Positions 41,791 through 51,905 of a stretch of DNA of 64,000 nucleotides are shown here, in pieces. How positions within the stretch are numbered: the stretch's first letter is position 1; every line of letters starts with the position of its first letter. Position numbers and translations under genes: made by a program. This stretch comes from Plenodomus lindquistii (lineage: Eukaryota > Ascomycota > Dothideomycetes > Pleosporales > Leptosphaeriaceae): NCBI GenBank assembly GCA_025504975.1, contig JANUWI010000019.1, forward strand, positions 806,001 through 870,000, read 5' to 3'. The notes under the pieces were generated by a model that had not been told where the DNA came from, searched no databases, and was given only the letters and a program-made list of their open reading frames with translations.

Positions 41791-43455
41791 TCAAACAATA
41801 CTATTATCCGCACAAGTAAAACTCCCATTCACCGTACTCGCTTCATCCGCAAAGACATCCAACAAACTCACAATACTCGCATACATGCCCGGCACCATCA
41901 TAAACAGCACCAACACCATGATAAACACGTTAAACGCCGCGGTCGCTAATTTCTTCTTGGTACTACGCCAGCGTCCATTCCAGTTGAGGTGGAACCAGAA
42001 TAGCACGGTGACGCCCCATGTGAACCACGATAGTAGCAGAGATGACGAGATGTTGAGGAGCGAGTTGAAGACGGGGATTGCGTTTGCGAGAATCCAAACG
42101 ATGAGCCAGAAAATGGTTACGGAGAAGAGCCAGACGAGGGTGTCGGTTTGCTTGCTGGCGGGCGGGAGGGTGTTTGAGGCGCGGCGGCCGCGGGAGGGGC
42201 AGGGGGAGGGGGAGGGGGAGGCGGGGTGGGGTTTCTCGGTATCAGAGGAGGCGTTGGGGGTAGGCGTTGGGGAGCGACGGAATTGCAGAATGTGGATGTG
42301 GCGGAGGAAGAAGACGTGTAGGTATCGCGCTGATGTCATGCCGAAGATCAATCCCGTGCCCAGGAGTCCGATGAAGGAAACGCCGTAGCTGACCTTGGCC
42401 ATGGTGGGTTGGAGCGAACCGATGGCGGGGGAGGCGACTTGTTCGCCGGACAACGCGTATACGGTTGATGCAACGATGACGTAGATGGTGGTTGTGATGC
42501 ACTTTTCAATCGTGACAGCACGAGGAAAGTCGCGAGATGGATTCTCCATCTCCACGAGCACGGTGGGGAAGGCCTGGTTGCCAGTGTATGCGAAGGCGAT
42601 GTTGAGGAAGGCGGAGACGGCCTGGGTGAATGTTGGACTACCAATGGCCTTGATGTTGAGTGGGGCAGAGGGGTCGCGAGGGCCTTGGACACCAAGAGTG
42701 ATCATGACGATGAGCACGGTGGCGATGATGGATATGGTGCATGGCCAGGATGCCCAGGTGACGAAGCGCATGCTGTGGGGCACGCACATTGCCCACATGG
42801 CAATTGCCGCGACGGCTGAAAAGACGATTGTGCAGGTTGCGTGCTCGCTGACAGTGTTGAGGCCAATGGTAAGGGTGACGAGGGCAGAGGCACTGATGAG
42901 GGCCATGTTGATGAGAAAGCCGACTGCGAAAACACCCTCAACCCATGGGCCACCGAGCACGCGGCCATAGTCGACAATGTTGAGCATGTACGGATACTTT
43001 CGCCAGTATTGAACGAGGTTGTAAGCAGTGTACAGACTAAGCATACCCATGACAATGACGCAAAGTAGGCCAGGGAAGAAGCCGAGAACATTGAGAGCAG
43101 ATGGCAGTGAGAGCATACCGATGCCCACCTCGTTAGTGACGAAGATGATGACAGCTTGTGAGGTGGTGAGTTTCTTTCGTGATGATGGTTCTTTACTTGT
43201 TGGTCGTTGGCTCGCATTCTGAATGTCGGAGACGTCGCCTACGTGAGTATCGTTGTCAGATTGTGAATCGAATTTGTCGCTTCGGCCGTCGTGGAGATGT
43301 CGCAGTGGATCTTCGGGGTCGTGCGTGGGGTCTGCTGCAAAGGGGAGCATAGGACGATTGGCGGATAGGGGCTTGTCGCTAGGCTTGTTGTCGAGATCGT
43401 GAGGTTGCTGCTTGGGGAGATCGCCATGGGCCGTGGCGGCATCACTTCTGTTCAT
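41791..43455 (-). CDS. Amino-acid transporter, AAAP/Aa_trans family, 554 aa
   Basis: Intronless. ATG 43455 (MNRSDAATAHGDLPKQQ); the frame extends 18 bases upstream only from GTG. A ~95-residue polar cytosolic N-terminus precedes KKLTTSQAVIIFVTNEVGIG and MLSLPSALNVLGFFPGLL, the conserved TM1 region of Mtr-type neutral/aromatic amino-acid permeases. About eleven membrane helices. FLNIAFAYTGNQAFPTVLVE in the TM5-6 region is characteristic. A loop of about 50 residues rich in Pro and Ser (PHPASPSPSPCPSRGRR) lies before the last helices. Probably a proton-coupled permease at the plasma or vacuolar membrane; the substrate is not readable. Confidence 0.9.
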   Translation of the reverse strand: MNRSDAATAHGDLPKQQPHDLDNKPSDKPLSANRPMLPFAADPTHDPEDPLRHLHDGRSDKFDSQSDNDTHVGDVSDIQNASQRPTSKEPSSRKKLTTSQAVIIFVTNEVGIGMLSLPSALNVLGFFPGLLCVIVMGMLSLYTAYNLVQYWRKYPYMLNIVDYGRVLGGPWVEGVFAVGFLINMALISASALVTLTIGLNTVSEHATCTIVFSAVAAIAMWAMCVPHSMRFVTWASWPCTISIIATVLIVMITLGVQGPRDPSAPLNIKAIGSPTFTQAVSAFLNIAFAYTGNQAFPTVLVEMENPSRDFPRAVTIEKCITTTIYVIVASTVYALSGEQVASPAIGSLQPTMAKVSYGVSFIGLLGTGLIFGMTSARYLHVFFLRHIHILQFRRSPTPTPNASSDTEKPHPASPSPSPCPSRGRRASNTLPPASKQTDTLVWLFSVTIFWLIVWILANAIPVFNSLLNISSSLLLSWFTWGVTVLFWFHLNWNGRWRSTKKKLATAAFNVFIMVLVLFMMVPGMYASIVSLLDVFADEASTVNGSFTCADNSIV

Positions 43456-45541
43456 GTTGAGTATATCAAGCACCTACGCTTGGATGAACGGAAGTTGTGA
43501 AGGAATGGGACACTCGGTGTGTATTGGACTACCAAATGGAGTGACTCGGGGGGAGGAAAAGGGACGTTGAGAAGAGTTTGCGTAGAAGACTTGGGTGAAA
43601 AGAACCGAATCTCGGGAGGGACTCTGCCAAACTAATAGCAAAAAACACGATGCAGACATTACGTATGGGTGGGTGTACTATCTCATCACACGACTAGCAG
43701 AGTTGCTAGTATAGTAGCGGGGCCCTCAAGGCTCTCCGTTTCGAGGGGATGCGTGGGATGCAGGGTCCGAGCAGCCAAGGGACTTTACGAAGTACGGCAA
43801 TACTGCGGATCCAACGTGGTGGAGACGGATGGTACTTTTGTCTCTTTCAGGCATGTGGGCCAGCCAAGAGGCGATCGACTTGAACGTGTGTATTCTACGG
43901 CTGCAAGACCGTCTACTGGAAGTGCGTGCATTCTGGGTCGAGTAAACGTTCTTGGACATCATGGCGGGCTCTGACGTACCCAAACTCCGGGGTGGTGTCG
44001 CAGCATCGTCAATGTTGGCATATTCGAGGCTGATCAGACTTTTCGTAACATGTGTCGTCGTTGGAAGCTATTACGTTAGAAGCGCTAGAAGTTATTACGT
44101 TCGGGAGCGGCCGCGCTAGGGAACCGGCATCTTGACCTGCGTACGCCCAGCCACACCGTGACATCGGCTGAAAGCTCTGCTCGGTGAGGGTGGCGATTGG
44201 TCGGTACGCGCTTGATTACAATTCTGTGGCAGTTCAAAATGAGGCGGTCGCAGAGCGTGATGCGGCGGATCTAGGCATCGACATGTGTGGCAGCTTGGTG
44301 GCGCGGTTGGGTGCGTGCAGCATCAGTGGAGATGGTCGTTTGTGAAATTCGACTGAGGTCGTCGCCTGAAAAGTGTTGCGCGGATTCTTTCACGACCTGA
44401 CCTACAGCCGGCGGGCGCTGCGCATGTGGGAATCCCGTGATTTTGGAATCAACACTATCGTCTCATGTGCGTGAGGCGAGAATACCGGCGAGGCTTGTCT
44501 GAAGGTACTCGTCGCAGTGGCTGATCGGGAGGAATGTCGCAAGTGGTCCTCTCAAGGGCCAGGTATATAATCGACTTTCTAGCACTGGGGGTGCCAAAGG
44601 CGAACAACATCTTGGGTCGCTCCAAGGAAATGACGAGGTCGCGTTCTCACGGGGACTGAATAAGTTTCATTTATAGCATGTCGCTCGTAATGTCGCATTG
44701 GAAGGAGCTGTATACCGTGGTAAGTAAGCTGAGGTGAGCAGGCAGAATATGGATCGACGAGTCGGCGCGTGAGCGTAGGTTGGATTGCAACCGAGACACG
44801 CGTGCTTCAGACATTGTGGGTGCATGTTGTGTGGATGGGGTCGTGTTTGAGGATGGAAGAAGGTTGTTCTGTATTGTGGTGGAAGTTGGAAGGGGGGAAT
44901 GATGACGCGCGTCGGCACGAGTCAGGCAGCTGTACTTTAGTCTTTGCCCATGATCAGACATGGGCTACTGCACTCGTTTTGGTGAACAACAACAGATGGC
45001 AATTTCATCTCCATGACAAACCTCGCGTTGCACAGCCCCTTTTCTCCCTGGGTTTTGCTTTGCGTGCATGTACTGTGGAGTGGTCAGCTGTGGCAGTTGC
45101 AAGACGGTGACCAACGCGCCGTTATAGCCGGGGAATAGGGGACGGTTTGGCTTGGCTGACGTGCCTCGTCGCCAATGTCGTCGCAAAGCAAACCCAAGCG
45201 GCGGCAAGGCGGTGGACCGCAAGCTTGGCTCTGACATGCGGGACAACAGGCATTCGAGATGAGATGGACATGGCCATGGGCTCCACTTCTCGCCCGTGCG
45301 CGCCGACGAGGGCATGCTTGCAGAGCCTCACTGTGCTTCTTCCCCTTGACGACCAGTTCTGCAGCGAGTTTCTTTGGCTGTGTAGTTGAGCGACCTTCTC
45401 CCCATTGCCCGGTTTTCCTGTTGCATCGCGATAGGGCAGGCGGCACGCGTGACACGCCGACACTACTTGCAGCGGCCTCGTTGCGTCCACATCTCCACCA
45501 CACACTGACAGTACTTGTATCTGTCCTCCTGCTAGACCACC
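43456..45541. other. Long intergenic region without clear genes
   Basis: Promoter of the AAAP gene (left) and of the cutinase-like gene (right). A short direct repeat TTATTACGTT occurs twice around 44070-44100. Small frames (43669-43974 plus; 44671-44814 minus beginning MSEARVSRLQSN) could be tiny genes but have no support. The last ~100 bp upstream of 45542 are rich in CAC/CTC, as in a leader. Confidence 0.35.
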
Positions 45542-46684
45542 ATGGTTCGCCGGCCCGCCGTCGTGTCCGCCCTGCTGTATGCAGCCACCGCCGCAGCCGT
45601 GTGCACCAAGCTCGACGACTGCCCGCAGTTTGAGCGCCTCAAGACCAACGACTGCCAGACATACCACCACTTCCTCCTCCGCGGCTCCACCTCGCCCTAC
45701 CCCGGCCATGTCATCGAGACGGTCGGCAAGGTCTGCGATGCGCTCAACACGCCCGAGGCCCCGAATGCCTGCGGCTACGAGGATGTGCAGTACTGGGCCA
45801 TGAATGGCGGCGAGCGATGGTGCATCTCGTCGCACGAGGGCGCCCTGAATGGCGCTGCCCAGATGCGCAACTACACGGAGCGGTGTCCAGACAGCCGCCT
45901 GATTCTGATGGGCTTCAGCCAGGGCGGCAGCGTTGCCGAGGACATTATCGGGGGCGGCGGTGGCCCGCTGTGGGGATGCACGCAAAAGGACAACCCCGCC
46001 ATGAACATGACCTCTGCGCCCGGATCCAAGGGTACGTCTTCCGTGCGCAGCCACATGGACGCATGCTGACAGCGGTGACAGTCATCGCAGCACTTGCCTA
46101 CGGCCCAACCCGCCGCTCTGCACACAAGCCCTGGACGCATGGTGGCGGCGACGTCTCAGACGGAAGCGCCCCCCGGACAGACGAGCAGAATGCCGGCCTG
46201 CAGCCCTACCACGACGCCGGCGTCTTGCGCGAGTACTGCCACCCCGGCGACCCCATCTGCGCACCCCAAACCCCCGACAAGGCCATGTCCAAGCACCTTA
46301 GTTACTTCGCCAAATACAGCGACGAAGCTGCCGCCTGGGTCGTCGATCGCGCCCGCAACGCTACATCGGATGCTGGCAACGACGGCGGCGACCAGACATC
46401 GGACGGCCATGGCGCAAAGGACATGCTGAAGAAGACCATCAGCCACCCCGTCGCAAACGTCTTCATCGCCATCATCCTTCTGGGCCTCGTCTAGTAAGTC
46501 GACTCTTTTCTTCAAGGATAGACGGCGTTGGGTTGGATGGCGTACATTCTGTAAATCACAGAGCCTGCATGTAGAGTCAATACTCATATTTTCCAGTTTT
46601 GTCGTCCGTAAAGTCGCCCAGTGGAAGACTTCCTCATCTGGCCTGCAAACCTATGCGCCCGTCAACACAAGCGACAATGTCTGA
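45542..46684 (+). CDS. Cutinase/acetylxylan-esterase family (CE5-like) hydrolase with C-terminal membrane anchor, 329 aa
   Basis: join(45542..46031,46082..46493,46597..46684). Signal peptide MVRRPAVVSALLYAATAAAV. Core motifs in family order: FLLRGSTSPYPG (oxyanion-hole side), GFSQGG with nucleophile Ser126, GDPIC with Asp220 and KHLSY with His235, i.e. a complete predicted Ser-Asp-His triad. After a polar linker the protein ends with a hydrophobic helix (VANVFIAIILLGLVYFVVRK) and a short tail (APVNTSDNV). Exon 3 was chosen because TA|GTAAGT to TTCCAG continues the helix; if that intron is retained the frame stops at once (TAG spanning the donor). The substrate is probably an acyl or acetyl ester of a plant or fungal wall polymer. 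Cell-surface anchoring is inferred. Confidence 0.85.
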
Positions 46685-48479
46685 AGTAGCTGCCACTACG
46701 CAGCGTATAATGTCTTCGCTCAAACGTCAGCGTGCGCCATGGAAATCGCGAAAACGCCTAATTTCGACCGCTGTCTTGGGGATACTTGGCATGAACATCG
46801 TGGCGCACGCCAGAGCCGAGTGTCCGAGAAGTGGGTCTAGAAGAAATGGCCCAGCAGGAAATGTATATTGGCAAGTCAAACCACATGCCAGAGCCGATGT
46901 ACGATCAAAGTGTGTGGTTGGAAGGGATGCGCACGCCTTTATCAGTCAAGTTGATGTTGTGCCAAGATACCCATTCCTGCGCCCTAATCTATGTATATTG
47001 GAAGCCCGGCTGACTGGATCGGTTGGCTGTATGTTCACTAGATAACTTGACCAATAGACAATGTTAATTTCAAGCAGATGAAAGCTCGTCATCTAACCTG
47101 CAATGAGTTTGATGCAGTACACTGTCATAGCTGCTGCCCGTCTGTCCATATATCATGCTTCTAATCAATTATGGCGAGTGACTCTTGTTTGGTCCTTCCT
47201 CAGAAGGCACGTGACGTCATCGCCATCCGAATTGCAGTCGCTCTGCACAACGAGCACCAGACCAACATGCACTTCAAACTCGCTAACAACACTATGCAGC
47301 GACTGCACATTCAATGATATTATGACAGCACACGTCACAAAGTTTGCAGTCCACGATGAAGTTTGCAATGCCAGCCATGACCGTTGAGATTCCGCAATCA
47401 CTGGCTTTGTTAAGTCACCACGAACCGAACCACGAAACAGTCACACAATTACGTTCCAATGTGAAAATGTAGCATCGCATATAATACCCATCGACTGAGG
47501 CTTATCTGCACCTCCCATACCTACGGCCTCCATCAACCGCTATGATCCCAACAATTACTCATTCACGTGACGAGCATTGATATTAGCCTTTACCAGCACT
47601 GCTCTACATAGTCATAGAGATAGCACGTGTAGAGGTATTACGCGTAGAGATAACTATATATAGACTACTTGTACTATTTCTACGTATAGTTCATCTACAC
47701 ATGCCACCTCTATAACACACTATACATTGCGAACAGTACACATGTATTTAATTGTAAGACTTCTTTAGAAGCACTCTAACCTGTAGTTTACGTCTGATAG
47801 ATCTACGTTGCATAGTATTGTATACGCTAGCGGTAGCGTAAAGTATAGCATCCTGTTTACCTGCGAAACCCCGAATTATCTTCCACAAATCTACTTATGC
47901 CGAAAGCAGACAAAGGTTTCAACCAGCGGTATCAAAATCATACACTCGTACAAGATATGGTACGAAAGATTAATGTAGTAGCAGGGTATCCGCACCATGC
48001 TGGACAACACGCTCTCCTCGCGTCTAGTATGCATATGTACCCTAGAGTCGTAAAATCGATCAAACGCAAGAACAACTTTTGTGAGGAGTGCATTCAAGTG
48101 GCTTTTGCACCAGTGCAATAATAACTGTATAGGGTATGCGGTGATTTACAAATAGCAAGTAAGCAGAACAAAGAAGACAGATTGTATATACGAGTGTCCA
48201 GATGTACCAATGCACAGCTACGAGTTACAAAGTACCACCACCACCAGCAAAAAATTTTTTTTTTTACTTTTCACATTACCTCCCAGATTTTCCAAAACTG
48301 GGAAGCTCCAAAAGAGGGGCAAGGGATTGTAGGTGTTCACTTTGCATGGCTGGATCGCAGGTACTTTATTTACATTTTTATCTTTTTTTTTCCACCAACA
48401 AGGGCGTTAATGCGCCTTGTTTACACGTATATATCGTCCTTTTTTTAGCTTGTTTGCTTCGTGCAGGTTCAATACTGCT
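46685..48479. other. Intergenic region containing an AT-rich block
   Basis: No convincing gene. Frames at 46831-47013, 47103-47387 and 47897-48121 (MPKADKGFNQRYQNH, 74 aa) lack recognisable features. A homopolymer pair, A6T11, occurs at about 48248-48266. Confidence 0.35.
47580..47880. repeat. AT-rich degenerate block with diffuse inverted repeats
   Basis: About 300 bp of TA-rich sequence (for example GATAACTATATATAGACTAC and GTATTGTATACGCTAGCGGT). CACGTGTAGAGGT near 47624 is roughly inverted at about 47697-47711 (CACATGCCACCTCTA). Composition resembles the block at 3825-4090. Possibly a mutation-degraded repeat; no termini visible. Confidence 0.4.
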
Positions 48480-48689
48480 TTATCCTCCATCCCTAGCCTG
48501 CGCATCCCCAGGCTCGCGGTTCTTGTCGCTGCGCCACGGGCCGGAAATTGCTAGTGTAGTCACACTGGGTAGCCCGACGCTTGTATTGCGGGGTTTGGGA
48601 TCGGGGACCATGGGTTTGAGGGTTTGGTAGGCGTTCTTGGAGTCGATGCCGCCCCAGGCGTGGGGGTGTTCGGTGGGTTCTATGGACAT
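48480..48689 (-). CDS. Small YGRID/LPSIRD-like protein, copy 1 (divergent), 69 aa
   Basis: ATG 48689 (MSIEPTEHPHAWGGIDSKN) to stop at 48480. It shares the spaced pattern of the three copies to the right: W-G-x-I-D then A-Y-x-x-L-x-P (HAWGGIDSKNAYQTLKP), then L-P-S-V (GLPSVTTLAISGPW) and an R-x-x-G end (KNREPGD). The central LPSVTTLAI stands where the others have LPSIRDLxL. Polar, no signal peptide, no known family. Single exon. A G/T-rich tract lies upstream (48690-48860). Confidence 0.45.
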   Translation of the reverse strand: MSIEPTEHPHAWGGIDSKNAYQTLKPMVPDPKPRNTSVGLPSVTTLAISGPWRSDKNREPGDAQARDGG

Positions 48690-49330
48690 TGTAGATTGGT
48701 TGGGTGGGTGTTGTGGTTGGTATTGAGGATGGATTTTGGCTGGGGGATGGGGATCGCTTCGAGGGGGGTTTATGTAGTGTATTGTAGTGGGTGGGTGGGG
48801 CAGATGTGTGAAGGAAGTTGGGTGAGTATTTGGGGGGAAAGGGGAATTGTGAGTTGGTTGATGTGAATGTGAATTTTAAACGAACAGTCAAGCCTTCGCT
48901 TCACACGATACCATGGAATCATGGAACATTCTCATCCTCTGTGTAGGGGCCGGGCCACTGACAGTGATAGCTACCCCTCGATCCAGTAAGCTCGTGTGTC
49001 CTGTATTTCATTACTGTTTCTTTATCTTCACGAGCAAAATGACCTTCAAGTCTCATTAAGCAGATTATTCCGATTCTCAAAAGATCGGCGGATGTAGTTA
49101 GCTGGTATGGCACGATCATTAATCATTTTCAAAAGATTAAGTATTAACGTCCATCAAACAAATCCAGAGCGTATGAAACAGCAGGACCACCTCCATGATA
49201 ATGTCACGTTGAGAAAGTTTTTGTCAAGATTCCTACCATCCTCCACATCTCGCCAATGCCATACCACGCCGCAACCAACCATTCACTCAAAATTGCCCTG
49301 AGAACAACCATCGAGCATCACACCACCACT

Positions 49331-49579
49331 TCACCCCCGCCTCCCCTCTACATAATCAGTCCAAGCAGGCCCCGCGCTTCGAAATCTCGTCTCAGGCCAC
49401 TCGCCCACGTTGCGGAGCCTCATGTCTCTTATACAAGGGAGAGAGTGGTAGTGTTGGGCTGTATACCGGTTTAGAGGCTTGTATGGTTGGAGGGAGGTGA
49501 AGTTGTACGCAGCGTCGATACGGCCGTATGAGTAGGGGGTGTAGCCCCATGGCTGGGGGTTGGGACGGGCGGGCGGCAT
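49331..49579 (-). CDS. Small YGRID/LPSIRD protein, copy 2, 82 aa
   Basis: ATG 49579 (MPPARPNPQPWGYTPYS). Motifs: YGRIDAAYNFTSLQPYK, then HYHSLPCIRDMRLRNVGEW and PETRFRSAGPAWTDY. Rich in Tyr, Pro and Arg. The leader is CA-rich (ACACCAAAACCACCACT before the ATG), as for an expressed fungal gene. Conserved positions with copies 3 and 4 occur in the same order and spacing, which argues for a real protein family rather than chance frames. Confidence 0.6.
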   Translation of the reverse strand: MPPARPNPQPWGYTPYSYGRIDAAYNFTSLQPYKPLNRYTAQHYHSLPCIRDMRLRNVGEWPETRFRSAGPAWTDYVEGRRG

Positions 49580-51328
49580 AGTGGTGGTTTTGGTGTGGTG
49601 GGTGGCTGGGTGTGTGGTGTAGGATGTAGTGGTTTGAGTTGGAGATGGGCGGTTTGTGGGATGTTTATTTTATGGAGGCGCGGGTTGTTGGAGTATGTGT
49701 GGGAGACGTTCTGAGGTTGGGAAGAGGGCGATATATGCGCTTATAAATAATTTGGTTCTTGAAGTGTAGCTTATGTGTTGGCAGTATAGAGGCTTCGTGT
49801 TGTTCTGGAATATCCTACATTCACTGAACGTTGGTCACACCAACCTGCGCTGTGATTCCAAAAATTGGGACAACGGCAGGACCGCCAGCTAGCTTGATCA
49901 CGTTGGTGATACTGCTGCCGATAAATACACACATGCGCTATGTGAATCTTTCGCCCGTGGAACAATGCTCACAGAGGTCGATTATTCCCGCCGGTTCGTT
50001 AAAGCTGATTTGCTGAAGATTTGTTCAACAACCATCATTAGGTGTTCTTTGTACATCATCGCCGCGGGCTAATATTCAGAGTAACACCTGACGAGTGAAT
50101 AAGAAATATTTCCCGTTCTCGTATGATATGCCACGTTGAAAGATGGAAACTTGTCTCCAACGTTGAGAAATTTCATCCGCATCCAGAAAACAGCACTTAG
50201 GATGCTGTGCAGAATAAGCATTCACGCATGTTCTTTGTGAGAATAGTAAGGAGTCCTAGATACCGTGGGAAAAAAAGGTACCGAGAAGGTACATCAATCA
50301 CCAACAAAGACATCATTCTTAAAGACAGATAGCAATATCCTAAATACCAAGCCGCTACCTACGCATGTCATCACCCATACGCCCAAGCGCTTTATAACCC
50401 GCAGCTCCATCCTGCCGTACTATGCAAGCACCTCCTCACCTTCCATACGCATCCCGATACGAATACCTCGGCAAAGGTCTATATCGCCCGTCCTCGTACT
50501 CCTGAGTCCCTCGCCGAGGACCCGTCGGATCCCGGAACCTAGTCCTGTCCCAGGCGTGATAGAGCCTGAGATCTCTGATCGAAGGCAGTTCCGTTACTCG
50601 CGGATCTTCCGGTCTGCCGTAGGGACGGAGCTGGTGCCAGGGAAGCATGTCGTGGCAATATCCAATGTTGTATGATGAGGGAGCTGGGTGGTACTGGTTG
50701 GCTGGCGCCATGTTGAGGAAAAGTGGTGGTGGGGTTTGTGAATGATTATGTGGTCGACTTAAGTTGATGAGCTTTTGTGGGAGCAGAAGTGATGTGCTTC
50801 GGGTGTGGAGAGGTTGTTGATAGAGTGGCTGTTGGATAGTTGGTGTGGTGGAGAAGAGAGGCTTATGTACCTCTTGGAACATTCAATCGTGTTGTGTTGG
50901 CTTTGGAAACGTATACTCGAAGAGACAACATTTTGACAGCGCACCTCGAAAGGATCAATAGAATTTTAGAGTCACATACGATGTCAAGATTTGGGTTGCT
51001 TGTGCGATGTTCATATGTGGAAAAGTCACTCATTCACCACGACAGTGTTGACATGCGGATGGAAGAGAGTGGAGTTACTATCGGGAAGGCGCACTCAAAC
51101 GTCACAGGTTCCACCATTCTTCTTTCAAGATGAGAATCAGACACTTTGGTAGATTTATACAGCGTGGCTGTATGTGAAGCATGGCATCAATTCTGACTTG
51201 ACAAGCAAACGACGTTGACGAATTTGAGGTTCGATTGGCGGCAACGAATTTGCCGCCGATCAATACTCTCAGCGCGCAAGGTCAACAACGCCTACCGCGC
51301 ACGCGTACATGCAAACTTCTCACATGTC
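49580..51328. other. Spacers of the small-protein array
   Basis: The spacers 49580-50435 and 50712-51328 (with 48690-49330 to the left) hold promoters of the small genes and no other recognisable coding sequence. Each gene is preceded on its coding strand by CA/CT-rich leader sequence. Confidence 0.35.
50436..50711 (-). CDS. Small YGRID/LPSIRD protein, copy 3, 91 aa
   Basis: Start at ATG 50711 (MAPANQYHPAPSSYNIG; the upstream extension of this frame is low complexity). Motifs: LPWHQLRPYGRPEDPRV, then TELPSIRDLRLYHAWDRTRF and RDPTGPRRG. It adds a Tyr/Arg-rich tail (RYRPLPRYSYRDAYGR). LPSIRDL and W-x-x-T-R-F-R are shared with copy 4. Confidence 0.6.
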   Translation of the reverse strand: MAPANQYHPAPSSYNIGYCHDMLPWHQLRPYGRPEDPRVTELPSIRDLRLYHAWDRTRFRDPTGPRRGTQEYEDGRYRPLPRYSYRDAYGR

Positions 51329-51628
51329 TCAGTCCCTTCGTCCAGATCCTGCATATGGCCCGTCCCGGCGCTGCCAGGAGCGATGAACCCACCTTCTTGC
51401 GCTGCTGCCGGCATGGCCCACAATTGCACTCCCTGCTCCCTCCGCAGGCCGAAACCTAGTCTGTGGCCAGTCAACACCAAGCTCAAGATCACGAATGGAA
51501 GGAAGTTCCCTGAACTGATGATTGTGTCTATATCGTATGGGACGAAGTTGGGTGAAGTCGTAGCGGTCATCTATCCTGCCGTAATCCCAGGGCAAGCGTC
51601 CCCATGCTTCTCGTGGCAATGGTGGCAT
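51329..51628 (-). CDS. Small YGRID/LPSIRD protein, copy 4, 99 aa
   Basis: ATG 51628 (MPPLPREAWGRLP). Motifs: PWDYGRIDDRYDFTQLRP, then FRELPSIRDLELGVDWPQ and TRFRPAEGAG. It is the copy that best shows the family consensus. After the last motif the tail (ARRWVHRSWQRRDG) is unrelated to the other copies and the reading may be incomplete. Confidence 0.6.
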   Translation of the reverse strand: MPPLPREAWGRLPWDYGRIDDRYDFTQLRPIRYRHNHQFRELPSIRDLELGVDWPQTRFRPAEGAGSAIVGHAGSSARRWVHRSWQRRDGPYAGSGRRD

Positions 51629-51905
51629 GTTCAGATTGCGGGTGAGGAGACCTTGTAAATGAATGCAGTTGTCTGAAGAGGTGATAGTGGGTATGGGAGT
51701 AGATACGATGGTGTCAGATGCTGATTCTTTGGTGGTGGAGGTACAGATTGTATTGAGACTCGTAGCTCACGCTCGTACAATGGGTTCATATACTGTCTCG
51801 AGTATTGAAGCGCGCGAATCTAGTGTCTAGGTGTAACGATCGTCTATTCATCGCCGTCAAAGCTCGAAAACGACTTGTAATCGGTGTCGGACACGTCGTG
51901 CAACA

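Noticed and set aside
42348..43217. Alternative frames within the AAAP transporter
   Set aside because: Low-complexity Ser/Pro translations in the wrong frame of a clear transporter.
45122..46054. 310-codon minus-strand frame over the esterase gene
   Set aside because: Antisense shadow in GC-rich coding sequence; no domain.
48690..48860. Possible telomere-like or G-quadruplex tract
   Set aside because: G/T-rich (GGGTGGGTGGGG) but without a regular TTAGGG unit; more likely the leader complement of the small gene at 48480-48689.
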